DNA of 64,000 nt, from the NCBI GenBank assembly GCA_025359785.1, contig JANYET010000039.1:1-64000 (forward strand), read 5' to 3'. The position numbers and the translations under genes were made by a program. How positions within the stretch are numbered: the first letter of the stretch is position 1; the number at the start of each line of letters is the position of its first letter. This stretch comes from Alphaproteobacteria bacterium (GTDB taxonomy: Bacteria; Pseudomonadota; Alphaproteobacteria; Caulobacterales; Caulobacteraceae). A model generated the notes under the pieces. It saw only the letters and a program-made list of their open reading frames with translations, made no database searches and was not told where the DNA came from. Below are positions 19,187 through 28,061 of this stretch, one piece after another.

Positions 19187-20920
19187 CTACCGCGAGCGCT
19201 GAGCCCCCGGCGTCGGGAGCTTAAAGCCCGGGTACCAGTGGGTCGCCGTGCCCGCCGTCACGTACCAGCTGAGCAGCAGGGCGCAGATCAGGGCGCCCGG
19301 CACGTAGGAGTTGGTCCGCCGGTAGGTGATCGCCGCGATGGCGCCCACCACCGCTAGCAGCGGCACGAACTGGATCGCGATGATTGTGTTCAGCGGCTCC
19401 TTGGGCGTGAACAGCAGGCCGGTCTTGAACAACGTCGCGTACTGCACGACCAGCAGCACCAGGAAGCCCAGGCTCATGGCGATCTTCCACAAGCTGCCCT
19501 GGACGATGAAGCCCTCGCCCTTGACCGCCAGGTTGGCTGCCAGCGCCCGGAGCGCCACCAGGAAGAACACCGCCCAGAGGATCAGGTAGGGGATCGCCAT
19601 CAGGGCGTGGCGGCCGTCCAGCGGATGCAACCCCAGGACCCAGAACCGGTAGTCGACCTTGAATACCGCGTCGACGATGACCAGCGACAGGTAGCCCACG
19701 CCGACCGTCAGCACCGCGATCGCCGCCGACTTCGGCCAATCGGTGGTGAACGCCGGCTTGCCGCCGCGCACGACGAAGCTCAGCGCCAGCGTGATCAGGG
19801 CGTTGATCAGCGCCCAGACGATCAGCTGGTTCTGCACCGACTGCGGGAAGAGCTGCATCGGGAAGAAGAACACGCCCACTTTCATGAGCGGATAGAAGGT
19901 CAGCGCCGGGACCGCCGCGGTCAGCGCGAAGGCCAGCCACCACTTGCCGCCCCGCCGCTCGGCGGTCGGCTGCGGCGCATTGTTCAGGCTGGCGAACCAC
20001 GGCGTCAGCAGCAGCACCTCGAAGGTCCCGATCAGCAGACTGACGAAGCCGATGAAGGCGATACCGGTGCCCACATCCTTCCAGATCCAGATCTGGTCGC
20101 CGGCGGCCTTCGGCGCCGCCTCGCCCACCAGGGTCTTCTGGAACCAGTCGATGGCGCCGCCGACGCCGGCGCGGCTGAAGTGTTCCCAGGGGTGGGTGAC
20201 CGGCGGGTTTTCCAGCACGCGCGCGCTGCCGTCGGCGGTGTCGCCATAGATCTTGCCAACCAGCACCGGCCCGGGCGTGCCGAACAGCTTGGCGAGCTTC
20301 TTGGAGTCGGCGATCAGTGAGCCCTTCGGCTCGCCCCACATCAGCGGCGCGAACTCGTCGTACTGGCCGAACACCACCGCCAGATTGTTGATCCGCTCCG
20401 GCGCCTTAGCCCCCAGGAACCCGGGCGTCGAGCCCTCCAGCACCATGGCGCGATAGCCCACCGGCTGGTCCGCCGCGGCCGCGACCACCGGCACACCGCC
20501 CATGGAGTGTCCCTCAAGGCCGATGTTGGCCTTATCGACGAACGGCAGGCTCTGCAGGTAGCGCAGCGCCGCAGCCCCGCCGAGGTCCTTCACCTGGCCG
20601 ACCGCGCCCTCCGAATAGCCGTGGCCCGCCATGTCGATGGCCAGCACCACGAAGCCGCGTCGCGCCAGCTCGATGGCGAACGGGCTCTGCATCTCGCGGG
20701 TGTTGATATAGCCGTGGCTGGCCAGGATCGCCGGCGCCGGATGGGCGGCGGTCGCGGTCTTCGGCACATAGAGCAGCGCCGACTGGGTCAGGCCGCCGTC
20801 GCCGGCGAACCGCACCTCGCGGAGACTGACGCCGCCTGAGGTCTGGATCGCGTGGGCCAGGAACGCGCCCGCCAGGATCATCATGATCCCCGCGACCAGA
20901 AAGTCCCATCTGCGCAGCAT
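19187..20920 (-). CDS. Alpha/beta hydrolase fused to membrane domain
   Basis: 577 residues. One N-terminal membrane helix (about 6-24) precedes an extracytoplasmic alpha/beta hydrolase with an oxyanion-loop ASHGYINTRE, AIDMAGHGYSEG and nucleophile motif GHSMGG (Ser near 147). From about residue 295 there are some eight hydrophobic helices. The substrate is unknown; the fold resembles acyl-glycerol or peptide hydrolases attached to the membrane. A longer frame starts at 20986, but ATG at 20920 has GGGGGAA upstream and begins at the signal-anchor. A LexA-type box lies 142 bp upstream. Confidence 0.82.
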   Translation of the reverse strand: MLRRWDFLVAGIMMILAGAFLAHAIQTSGGVSLREVRFAGDGGLTQSALLYVPKTATAAHPAPAILASHGYINTREMQSPFAIELARRGFVVLAIDMAGHGYSEGAVGQVKDLGGAAALRYLQSLPFVDKANIGLEGHSMGGVPVVAAAADQPVGYRAMVLEGSTPGFLGAKAPERINNLAVVFGQYDEFAPLMWGEPKGSLIADSKKLAKLFGTPGPVLVGKIYGDTADGSARVLENPPVTHPWEHFSRAGVGGAIDWFQKTLVGEAAPKAAGDQIWIWKDVGTGIAFIGFVSLLIGTFEVLLLTPWFASLNNAPQPTAERRGGKWWLAFALTAAVPALTFYPLMKVGVFFFPMQLFPQSVQNQLIVWALINALITLALSFVVRGGKPAFTTDWPKSAAIAVLTVGVGYLSLVIVDAVFKVDYRFWVLGLHPLDGRHALMAIPYLILWAVFFLVALRALAANLAVKGEGFIVQGSLWKIAMSLGFLVLLVVQYATLFKTGLLFTPKEPLNTIIAIQFVPLLAVVGAIAAITYRRTNSYVPGALICALLLSWYVTAGTATHWYPGFKLPTPGAQRSR

Positions 20921-21061
20921 GGCGTTCCCCCGAAGGACTCTGTTCTTGTTGGCAGCGACGATGCGGCCGAGGACGCCAAAGCTCAAGCGTCATTGGTGCT
21001 GGAGTCGCGTGGGGTCTGCTCCTCTCGCTCGGCGCTGCGCGCCTGGGAAAGAAGCAGAATA

Positions 21062-21076
21062 GAACATATAAGGAAC
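21062..21076 (-). promoter_or_regulatory. LexA (SOS) box, GTTC-N7-GTTC
   Basis: On the minus strand the sequence reads GTTC, seven bases, GTTC, a perfect match to the alphaproteobacterial LexA box. It lies in the 298-bp gap between the membrane hydrolase (minus) and ptsP (plus), which otherwise holds only an AT-rich promoter-like stretch and an unused AGGAGGAGG motif at 21081-21089. No known SOS gene is adjacent. Confidence 0.55.
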
Positions 21077-21218
21077 ATTTAGGAGGAGGATTTCGCGACC
21101 CTGGGCGCCCGATTGCCGGGCATCGCCGGGAAACGGCGGAATTGGCCCTTTCCGTCTCCGATCAGAGACATAAACCTGCTAGTGAGCGGAAAATAATGAG
21201 GGAGACCCTGGAAGGACG

Positions 21219-23483
21219 ATGGCGCAGCCTGGCGTAGCCATACGCGGTCAGCGAAGTCTGCTGCGGCAGATCCGGGAAGCCCTGGCGGGCGGCGGCCCGG
21301 CGCAGGCGCGCCTGGACATGGTCGTGCGGATCATCGCGCGCTCCATGGTCGCCGAAGTGTGCTCGCTCTACATGCGCCGCGCCGCTGAGGAGATGGAACT
21401 CTTCGCCACCGAGGGCCTCGATCCCGCCGCCGTCCACGTCACCCGGATGAAGCCGGGCGAGGGCCTGGTGGGCGAGATCATGAAGCTCGGCCGGCCGCTG
21501 AACCTGGCCGACGCGCCGGAGCACCCGGCCTTCTCCTACCGCCCGGAAACCGGCGAAGATCCGTACCACGCCTTCCTGGGCGTGCCCTTGCTGCGTGGCG
21601 GCCGGGCGATCGGCGTGCTGGTGGTCCAGAACCGCACCGCGCGCATCTACACCGACGACGAACAGGAAGACCTGCAGATCGTCGCCATGGTGCTGGCCGA
21701 GATGGTCGCCGCCGGCGAGCTGATCGGCGAGGCGGCGCTGAAGGGCGTGGAGATCGCCCCGCACCGGCCGGAGCGGCTGAAGGGCTCCAAGTTCGGCGAC
21801 GGCCTGGCCTATGGCGTCGCCGTCCTGCACGAGCCGCCGGTCGCCCCCTCACAGCTGCTCTCCGACGACGTGGCCGCCGAAGAGGCGCGCCTGGCCGCCG
21901 CCATCGCCAGCCTGCAGGCCCAGATCGACCAGATGCTGGAGGGCAACGCCGGCCTCGTCGACGCCTCCTTCGAGGTGCTCGACACCTACCGGATGTTCGC
22001 CCACTCGCAGAGCTGGCTGCGCAGCCTGCAGGACGCGGTGAGCAACGGCCTGACGGCGGAAGCCGCGGTGGAACGCGTGCGGTCCGAGCACCGCGCCCGC
22101 CTGGGCCAGGCCCGCGACCCCTATCTGCGCGAGCGTCTGCACGACCTGGAGGACCTCAACGACCGCCTGCTGCGCCACCTGTCCGGCGACGGCCACGTGG
22201 CGCGCGAGCTGCCCGACAACGCCATCCTGATCGCCCGCAACCTCGGCCCCGCCGACCTGTTGGAATACGACCGCAAGAAGCTGCGTGGCTTGTTGCTGGA
22301 AGAAGGCTCGGCGGCCAGCCACGCGGCGATCGTCGCCCGCGCCCTGGATATCCCCTGCGTCGGCCGCCTGATCGGCCTGCGCGACGCGGTGTCGGAAGGC
22401 GACATGGTGATCGTCGACGCCGAGTCAGGCGAGGCCTACCTGCGCCCGCGCACCGACGTGGTGAAGGCCATCCAGGCCCGCATGGACGTGCGGCGCCAGC
22501 GCCGCGCCGAGTTCGACAAGCTGCGTGACACCCCGGCCTTCACCCGCGACGGCGCCAAGATCACGCTGCTGATGAACGCCGGCCTCGACGTCGACCTCGA
22601 TATCCTGGCCGAGACCGGCGCGGAGGGCATCGGCCTGTTCCGCACCGAGTTCCAGTTCATGGTCGCCGAGGAGATGCCGCGCTTCAACGCCCAGACCGCG
22701 CTCTACGGCCGGGTGATGGACGCCGCGGGCGACTTGCCGGTGACCTTCCGCACCCTCGACCTGGGCGGCGACAAGGTGCTGCCCTACATGGAGGCGGAGC
22801 GGGAAGACAACCCGGCTCTGGGCTGGCGGGCGATCCGCATGGGCCTCGACCGCCCGGCCCTGCTGCGCCTGCAACTTCGCGCCCTGATCGCCGCGGCCCG
22901 CGGCCGGGCCCTTCGGGTGATGTTCCCGCTGGTCGCCAATGTGGACGAGTTCCGCGCCGCCCGCGCGCTGGTCGACGTGGAGATCGCCTGGGCGCTGCGC
23001 CGCGGTCGCAAGGCCCCATCGCGGCTCGACGTGGGCGCGATGATCGAGGCGCCGTCCCTGCTCTGGCATCTGGACGCCCTGTTGCCGATGACCGACTTCG
23101 TCAGCGTCGGCACCAATGACCTGATGCAGTACCTGTTCGCCGCCGACCGGGGGAACCCGCGGATGGCCGACCGCTACGATCCGCTGTCGCCGCCGGCGCT
23201 GCGCGCGCTCGAACAGATCCAGCGGGCCTGCGCCGAGACCGGCACGCCGGTCAGCGTCTGCGGCGAGATGGCCGGCCGGCCGCTGGAGGCCTTCGTCCTG
23301 GTGGCCCTGGGCTTCGAGCGGCTGTCGATGCCGCCGGCCGGCGTCGGGCCGGTGAAGCAGATGGTGCTGTCGTGCGACCGCGAGGCCGCGCGGCGCGGCG
23401 TCTCGGCTCTGCTGAAGAGCAGCGCCGGCTCGGTGCGCAACGAGATCGAGACCCTGGCCCGCAAGACCTCCGTCATGGTCTAG
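21219..23483 (+). CDS. ptsP: Phosphoenolpyruvate-protein phosphotransferase PtsP (EI-Ntr)
   Basis: 754 residues. The N-terminal GAF domain (about 20-165) is followed by the PTS enzyme I domains. The phosphorylated His is in EEGSAASHAAIVARAL (about residue 369). PEP-binding motifs TEGIGLFRTEF-like (GIGLFRTEFQFM), FRTLDLGGDKVLPY and the C-terminal SVCGEMAGRP are present. EI-Ntr starts the nitrogen phosphotransfer chain to NPr and EIIA-Ntr, which in Caulobacterales links nitrogen status to (p)ppGpp and the cell cycle. The ribosome site GGAAGG is near the ATG. It is followed 14 bp later by the rodZ-like gene. Confidence 0.95.
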   Translation: MAQPGVAIRGQRSLLRQIREALAGGGPAQARLDMVVRIIARSMVAEVCSLYMRRAAEEMELFATEGLDPAAVHVTRMKPGEGLVGEIMKLGRPLNLADAPEHPAFSYRPETGEDPYHAFLGVPLLRGGRAIGVLVVQNRTARIYTDDEQEDLQIVAMVLAEMVAAGELIGEAALKGVEIAPHRPERLKGSKFGDGLAYGVAVLHEPPVAPSQLLSDDVAAEEARLAAAIASLQAQIDQMLEGNAGLVDASFEVLDTYRMFAHSQSWLRSLQDAVSNGLTAEAAVERVRSEHRARLGQARDPYLRERLHDLEDLNDRLLRHLSGDGHVARELPDNAILIARNLGPADLLEYDRKKLRGLLLEEGSAASHAAIVARALDIPCVGRLIGLRDAVSEGDMVIVDAESGEAYLRPRTDVVKAIQARMDVRRQRRAEFDKLRDTPAFTRDGAKITLLMNAGLDVDLDILAETGAEGIGLFRTEFQFMVAEEMPRFNAQTALYGRVMDAAGDLPVTFRTLDLGGDKVLPYMEAEREDNPALGWRAIRMGLDRPALLRLQLRALIAAARGRALRVMFPLVANVDEFRAARALVDVEIAWALRRGRKAPSRLDVGAMIEAPSLLWHLDALLPMTDFVSVGTNDLMQYLFAADRGNPRMADRYDPLSPPALRALEQIQRACAETGTPVSVCGEMAGRPLEAFVLVALGFERLSMPPAGVGPVKQMVLSCDREAARRGVSALLKSSAGSVRNEIETLARKTSVMV

Positions 23484-23497
23484 GGACGGACCGCGCG

Positions 23498-24439
23498 TTG
23501 GACAACGACTTCGACATTCCGCCCCTGCAGTTCGGCGGCGACATCGGCCAGGCCCTGAAGGCGGTTCGCGAGGCCCGGAAGCTGTCGATCGAGGATGTCG
23601 CCGACGTCACCCGCGTGCGCCGCGCCTACATCGCCGACATCGAGGCCATGCGGCTCGACAAGCTGCCGTCACGCCCCTTCACCATCGGCTATATCCGCGC
23701 CTATGCCGAGGCGCTGGGCCTCGACGGCGAGGCGGCGGTCGAGCGCTTCAAGTCCGACGAGCCGGACCTCAATGAGCCGCTGCGCGCGCCGATCGGCGTG
23801 GTCCAGACCAGCGACCCGCGGGTGGTGGCCATCGTCGGCGCCGTGGTGGTCAGCCTGGTGGCGATCATCCTGTGGAACGTCGCCCAGCGCGCGATGCTCG
23901 CCAACGCGCCGCCCTCCCCGACCGCGTCGGCCAGGTCCACGGCCCAGGCTTTCGCCGCCCAGAAGGCCGGACCGGTGTCGCTGGGCCTGCCGCTGCCGGC
24001 GCCGGTGGAATCCACCATTCCACCGCCCTATGAGACCCCCGGCCTGCCGACCGTCAATCCGGATGGCACAGTGACGCCGCAGAAGCTGGCGCCCCCCAAG
24101 CCCGGCCTGGCCGAAGACCCCGCCACCGTCGATGTCAGCAAGCTGTCGCCGGTCTTTGCGCCAAACGGCAGGATCTATGGCGCGGCCGCTCCGCAACCCT
24201 CGTCGGTCACCGTCCAGGCGTTGAAGCCGGCCTCGCTGATCGTCCGCGGCCAGGACGGCCAGATCTACTTCGCCCGCCAGTTCGCCTCCGGCGAGGCCTA
24301 CCGCGTCCCGCAGATCGCCGGCCTCACCGCCACCGTCTCCGAGCCCGCCAGCTTCCAGGTCTTCGTCGCCGGCCAGTCCAGGGGCGTCCTGCCCGCCGCC
24401 CAGGTCTCGCTCGGCAAGCTGGCCGAACCCGCGACTTGA
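23498..24439 (+). CDS. RodZ-like HTH membrane protein (TTG start)
   Basis: About 313 residues. The N-terminal HTH_25 domain ([20 protein letters not shown] ... [11 protein letters not shown] ... [12 protein letters not shown], about 13-85) is followed by one membrane helix (about 110-127, [18 protein letters not shown]), a Pro/Ala-rich periplasmic linker and a C-terminal RodZ-type beta domain. RodZ links MreB to the cell-wall elongation machinery. No ATG exists at a sensible place; TTG at 23498 follows GGGACGG and lies 14 bp after the ptsP stop, indicating an operon. It precedes ispG, an arrangement common in alphaproteobacteria. Confidence 0.85.
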   Translation: MDNDFDIPPLQFGGDIGQALKAVREARKLSIEDVADVTRVRRAYIADIEAMRLDKLPSRPFTIGYIRAYAEALGLDGEAAVERFKSDEPDLNEPLRAPIGVVQTSDPRVVAIVGAVVVSLVAIILWNVAQRAMLANAPPSPTASARSTAQAFAAQKAGPVSLGLPLPAPVESTIPPPYETPGLPTVNPDGTVTPQKLAPPKPGLAEDPATVDVSKLSPVFAPNGRIYGAAAPQPSSVTVQALKPASLIVRGQDGQIYFARQFASGEAYRVPQIAGLTATVSEPASFQVFVAGQSRGVLPAAQVSLGKLAEPAT

Positions 24440-24519
24440 AAGATGCTCGCCCCGCAGGGGGAGCTTTAAAAGAGGATCTGCTTGGGTTCGCCAGCGCAAA
24501 CGCCTATTTTCACCCCACC

Positions 24520-25668
24520 ATGAGCGCCAAAGACCACGTCCAGGATCACACCGCCGTCCGCCCCTGGCGGGCGATCCAGCGCAGGCCCTCGCGCAAGATC
24601 CGCGTGGGCAGTGTCGAAGTCGGCGGCGACGCCCCGATCACCGTCCAGTCGATGACCAACACGCTCACCTCGGACGCCCAGGCGACGATCGATCAGGTGC
24701 GCCAGCTCGAGGAGGCCGGCGCCGACATCGTGCGGGTTTCCTGCCCCGACGAGGACTCCACCCGGGCGTTCAAGACCATCGCCAAGGCGTCCAAGGTCCC
24801 GCTCGTGGCCGACATCCATTTCCACTACAAACGCGGCATCGAGGCCGCCGAGGCGGGCGCCGCCTGCCTGCGGATCAACCCTGGCAACATCGGCTCGCCA
24901 GACCGGGTGCGCGACGTGATCCAGGCGGCTCGCGACCATGGCTGCTCCATGCGGATCGGCGTCAATGCAGGATCGCTGGAGCGCGACCTGCTGGAAAAGT
25001 ACGGCGAGCCCTGCCCTGACGCGATGGTCGAGAGCGCGCTGCGCCATGCCCGCATCCTGCAGGATCACGACTTCCACGAGTTCAAGATCAGCGTGAAGGC
25101 CTCGGACATCTTCATGACCGTGGCGGCCTACAACCTGCTGGCCGAGGCCATCGACTGCCCGCTGCATCTGGGGATCACCGAGGCTGGCGCGCTGCGCACC
25201 GGTACCGTGAAGTCGGCCATCGGTATTGGAAACCTGCTCTGGGCCGGCATCGGCGACACCATCCGCGTGTCCCTGGCCGCCGACCCGGTGGAGGAGATCA
25301 AGGTCGGCTTCGACCTTTTGAAGTCGCTGGGCCTGCGCCACCGCGGCGTCAACATCATCGCCTGCCCGTCGTGCGCGCGGCAGGGGTTCAATGTGATCAA
25401 GACGGTCGAGGCTCTGGAAACGCGCTTGGCCCACATCTCGGCGCCCATGAGCCTGTCGATCATCGGCTGCGTGGTGAACGGCCCGGGCGAGGCGCTGATG
25501 ACCGACCTCGGCTTCACCGGCGGCGGCAAGGGCTCCGGCATGGTCTATGTCGCCGGCCGCCCCGACCACAAGATGGACAACGACCAGATGGTCGACCACA
25601 TCGTGGACCTGGTCGAGGCCCGGGCGGCGGAGATCGCGGCCGCCGAGGCCCTGCTCGCCGCGGAGTAG
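24520..25668 (+). CDS. ispG: 4-hydroxy-3-methylbut-2-en-1-yl diphosphate synthase IspG (GcpE)
   Basis: 382 residues from this ATG. It converts MEcPP to HMBPP in the MEP isoprenoid pathway with a [4Fe-4S] cluster. Recognisable segments are [32 protein letters not shown], and the cluster ligands CPSCARQGF with the later Cys in [11 protein letters not shown]. The frame is open back to a TTG overlapping the rodZ-like stop; the ATG at 24520 fits the family N-terminus but lacks a strong ribosome site, so the exact start is uncertain. It probably belongs to the ptsP-rodZ operon and supplies isoprenoids for ubiquinone and undecaprenol. Confidence 0.95.
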   Translation: MSAKDHVQDHTAVRPWRAIQRRPSRKIRVGSVEVGGDAPITVQSMTNTLTSDAQATIDQVRQLEEAGADIVRVSCPDEDSTRAFKTIAKASKVPLVADIHFHYKRGIEAAEAGAACLRINPGNIGSPDRVRDVIQAARDHGCSMRIGVNAGSLERDLLEKYGEPCPDAMVESALRHARILQDHDFHEFKISVKASDIFMTVAAYNLLAEAIDCPLHLGITEAGALRTGTVKSAIGIGNLLWAGIGDTIRVSLAADPVEEIKVGFDLLKSLGLRHRGVNIIACPSCARQGFNVIKTVEALETRLAHISAPMSLSIIGCVVNGPGEALMTDLGFTGGGKGSGMVYVAGRPDHKMDNDQMVDHIVDLVEARAAEIAAAEALLAAE

Positions 25669-25837
25669 CGGCCGCCTCTGCCGACCTCGCTGCGGCCCCA
25701 AGGTTCCCCGCGGGTTGCGCCATGGCGCCCGGCGCGGATGGCGGCCTCCACGTCGCCTAAACTGATCCTGAAACCGGTTGCGGAGTATATTGAAGTCTTG
25801 GTAAACCCGTCTTGGGGCGTATGGGCATATTTTTACA

Positions 25838-26455
25838 ATGAAAACTCACGCGTTATCTATAGTCACCATCGCCTACGGCCTAGTCTTGTCTGCCAGTCCC
25901 GTCCACGCGGCCATGCTTTACACTCTGGCCGGCGCGACACAGGAATTCGCGTCACCCGGAGTCTTCGATGCCGTCCTCGACTCCACGGGTGGCCTGGGTC
26001 TGGTGACCTTCCGCATCGATGGCTTCAAGACCCCCGACGGTTTCAACGCCGGCGCTGACGACCAGGACACCTTCACGCTGAGCCTGAACGGCGCCGCGAT
26101 CTTCTCGGGGACCTGGGACCTCGGCGGGGGCGGCGGCAATGTGATCTTGTTTGGCGATCCGGCGGCGACCGCCGTGGGGCTCCCGTCGGTTTTCGGACAG
26201 GGCGGCCGGGTGGATATCGCGACGCCCCTGACGCTCGTCGCGGGCGTTAATGTCCTGCACTTCGCCTACGACAGCCACAAGCCGCTCGGGCTCGGCGACG
26301 AGGGCTGGGACCTGCGCAACATCGCCGTCACCGGACCGGGGGTCGATGTCGAGCCGGTCACCCTGCCGGAACCCGCGAGCTGGGCCCTGATGCTGACCGG
26401 CTTCTTCGGCCTGGGCGGGCTGCTGCGGCGCCGTCGCGGGTCCGCCCGGATCTGA
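25838..26455 (+). CDS. PEP-CTERM sorted exoprotein
   Basis: 205 residues. A signal peptide (about 1-24, ending SPVHA) precedes a beta-sandwich-like body and a PEP-CTERM tail LPEPASWALMLTGFFGLG with a terminal Arg cluster. An exosortase would process it at the outer surface. The body resembles other short PEP-CTERM proteins of unknown role. The upstream 60 bases (25775-25835) are unusually AT-rich for this genome and probably hold the promoter; no strong ribosome site is seen. Confidence 0.85.
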   Translation: MKTHALSIVTIAYGLVLSASPVHAAMLYTLAGATQEFASPGVFDAVLDSTGGLGLVTFRIDGFKTPDGFNAGADDQDTFTLSLNGAAIFSGTWDLGGGGGNVILFGDPAATAVGLPSVFGQGGRVDIATPLTLVAGVNVLHFAYDSHKPLGLGDEGWDLRNIAVTGPGVDVEPVTLPEPASWALMLTGFFGLGGLLRRRRGSARI

Positions 26456-26496
26456 GCCTCGGCGACCGCCTCGCGATTGCCGTAGCGTCGCAAAAA

Positions 26497-26510
26497 TGAC
26501 GCCAGCGTCA
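26497..26510. promoter_or_regulatory. Perfect 14-bp palindrome TGACGC-CA-GCGTCA
   Basis: It sits 59 bp before the ATG of the 98-residue gene at 26570, in the position of an operator or activator site. It is symmetrical over both 6-base arms. The binding protein is unknown. Confidence 0.4.
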
Positions 26511-26569
26511 CTCTTGCGCCCTCGGGGCTTCCGGGCTTAGGTGCGGCCACCATTCTCAGGAGCGACGAC

Positions 26570-26866
26570 ATGTCCGCAGCAGACGGCAACTGGAAGATCA
26601 CCATCAACACGCCCATGGGCGCGCAGGAGGTCACCGCCACGATCACCACCAGCGGCGACACCTTCACCGGCCAGACGGCGGGCCGGATGGGCGACGCGGC
26701 GATCAGCGGCAAGGTCGACGGCGACACGCTGAGCTGGACCACCGACATCACCCAGCCGATGCCGATGACCCTGGATTTCTCGGCCACCGTCAGCGGCGAC
26801 GCCATGACCGGCAACGTCAAGCTCGGCGCGTTCGGCAACGCGCCGCTGAGCGGCGTCCGCGTCTAA
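26570..26866 (+). CDS. Small beta-rich conserved hypothetical protein
   Basis: 98 residues with no signal peptide. The sequence is made of alternating short strands (WKITINTPMGAQEVTATITT ... FTGQTAGRMGDAAISGKVDG ... LSWTTDITQPMPMTLDFSAT), suggesting a small beta-barrel or lipocalin-like fold. Function is unknown. AGGAG sits 9 bases before the ATG, and a palindrome upstream and a bidirectional terminator downstream make it a single-gene unit. Confidence 0.82.
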   Translation: MSAADGNWKITINTPMGAQEVTATITTSGDTFTGQTAGRMGDAAISGKVDGDTLSWTTDITQPMPMTLDFSATVSGDAMTGNVKLGAFGNAPLSGVRV

Positions 26867-26893
26867 GCCATCGCGCCTTTCGAGGCGCAACGA

Positions 26894-26923
26894 AAAGGCC
26901 CCGTCAGCGATGGCGGGGCCTTT
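26894..26923. terminator. Bidirectional rho-independent terminator
   Basis: The arms AAAGGCCCCG (26894-26903) and CGGGGCCTTT (26914-26923) form a 10-bp stem, with A-rich left and T-rich right ends. It serves the convergent genes at 26570 (plus) and 26943 (minus). Confidence 0.88.
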
Positions 26924-26942
26924 GTGGTTTCCGGAGCGGGGC

Positions 26943-27167
26943 CTATCGCGGCGCGGGCGGCGGTGGCTGGGCGGCCAGGTCGGAGGCGGCGCTGGTCACC
27001 GCGTCGGTGCGCAGCGCCTGATCGCGGTGCGCGCTTGAGACGATGAAGACGATCACCGCCACCAGCGCCAGCAGGCCGAGGCCGATCAGCACATTGCCGA
27101 TCCCGAACCCGCCCCGTTTCACGGCGGCCGTCCCGTCGGATTGCAGGGTCACGCGTTCGCTCGGCAT
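26943..27167 (-). CDS. Small single-pass membrane protein
   Basis: 74 residues. One membrane helix (about 23-44, IGNVLIGLGLLALVAVIVFIV) is flanked by a basic N-terminal part and a Pro-rich C-terminal tail. The function is unknown. AGGAG precedes the ATG at suitable spacing, and it is bounded by a terminator, supporting a real gene. Confidence 0.72.
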   Translation of the reverse strand: MPSERVTLQSDGTAAVKRGGFGIGNVLIGLGLLALVAVIVFIVSSAHRDQALRTDAVTSAASDLAAQPPPPAPR

Positions 27168-27233
27168 AGAGAGGTCTCCTGAGTGTCCCGACAGATCAAA
27201 CGGGTCGCGACCCGCGATGTTCCGTCCTGAGGA

Positions 27234-27812
27234 TCAGCGCCGGCGCGGCGGCACGACGCCCTCGAAGAGTTCGAAGCTCTTCCAGGCGGGTTCCACCGGC
27301 GCCTCGACCGGGTCCGGCGTGTAGGCCGAGGGCGCGACCAGCGCCATGTTGGGCACATAGCGCGGGCAGTTGGGGAAGATGTCGACCGGCGTCACCTTGA
27401 CCAGCAGTTGCGCGCCCGGGATCAACGCGATCCGCGGATCGTCGTCCACCACCTGCGCCACGCCGTTCACCCGCAGCCGCTTCGGCGTCTCGCCCATCGC
27501 CATGAACAGTATGCCCACGTGCGGGTTGACGCCGAGATTGCCCAGGCTCTTGAACATCCCGTTGCCGTCGTAGTCGGGGAAGATCAGCAGGTCCGGCGCG
27601 ACCACCTGCGCGAACCCCACCGGCCCGCCCTTGAAGGAGCAATCGGGCCGTCCCCGCGCATCCGCCGTCGCCAGGAAGAAAAAGCCGAGGCTGCCGATGA
27701 ACTCGGCGTCGGCGTCGTTGAACCGGTCGCGTCGCAGCTTCTCCTCGAGCCGGTCGGCGAGCGCGCGGCTGCCGAAGGCGTCTTGGAGTGCGCGGTTGCC
27801 CTCGTGATACAT
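27234..27812 (-). CDS. Pyridoxamine 5'-phosphate oxidase family protein
   Basis: 192 residues. Split-barrel FMN-binding fold pattern: FIGSLGFFFLATADARGRPDCS, then FPDYDGNGMFKSLGNLGVNPHVGILFM and RLRVNGVAQVV, which are typical of PNPOx-like/general stress proteins. These flavoproteins or haem-binding proteins act as oxidoreductases; it is probably not the true PdxH, which has different PLP-site residues. AGGAGGG lies before the ATG at 27812; the longer frame runs into the twin hairpins and is rejected. Confidence 0.85.
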   Translation of the reverse strand: MYHEGNRALQDAFGSRALADRLEEKLRRDRFNDADAEFIGSLGFFFLATADARGRPDCSFKGGPVGFAQVVAPDLLIFPDYDGNGMFKSLGNLGVNPHVGILFMAMGETPKRLRVNGVAQVVDDDPRIALIPGAQLLVKVTPVDIFPNCPRYVPNMALVAPSAYTPDPVEAPVEPAWKSFELFEGVVPPRRR

Positions 27813-27862
27813 GGAAGCCCTCCTGTATCGCCCAGCCCGTTTGGCAAGTGGCCGGCGTAGGG

Positions 27863-27938
27863 CTAGTGTGCTCGAATTGAAGTTCGCCGCAACTCGTCCC
27901 ACGCACCGAGCGAACTTCAATTCCAAAAAGCACACTAG
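27863..27938. repeat. Hairpin element copy 1 (76 nt)
   Basis: The outer arms CTAGTGTGCT (27863-27872) and AGCACACTAG (27929-27938) pair perfectly over 10 bp. The inner arms 27874-27887 and 27910-27923 pair perfectly over 14 bp (GAAGTTCGC core). A 22-nt loop and a small asymmetric bulge complete it. A structural sister copy lies 13 nt away. Confidence 0.85.
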
Positions 27939-27951
27939 AAACATAAGCTTG

Positions 27952-28027
27952 CTAGCGTCCTTATCGATTCCAAAGTTCGCTCTGCGCTAGCGGCAAGCCC
28001 TTGCGAACTTCGGAACCGGGACGCTAG
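27952..28027. repeat. Hairpin element copy 2 (76 nt)
   Basis: The outer arms CTAGCGTCC (27952-27960) and GGACGCTAG (28019-28027) pair perfectly. The inner arms AAGTTCGC (27973-27980) and GCGAACTT (28003-28010) pair, extended by TTCC/GGAA after one mismatch. The loop is 22 nt. Total length and loop length equal those of copy 1, while arm bases differ on both sides so that pairing is kept. Confidence 0.85.
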
Positions 28028-28061
28028 AGGAAGCTCCCCTTCTCACTAGGCGTCCAGACCT

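Noticed and set aside
21081..21110. Small gene after AGGAGGAGG near 21081-21089
   Set aside because: No ATG, GTG or TTG lies at a suitable distance.
27863..28027. Hairpins as transcription terminators
   Set aside because: No T-run follows either stem and the loops of 22 nt are too long; the genes on both sides are divergent, so nothing ends here.
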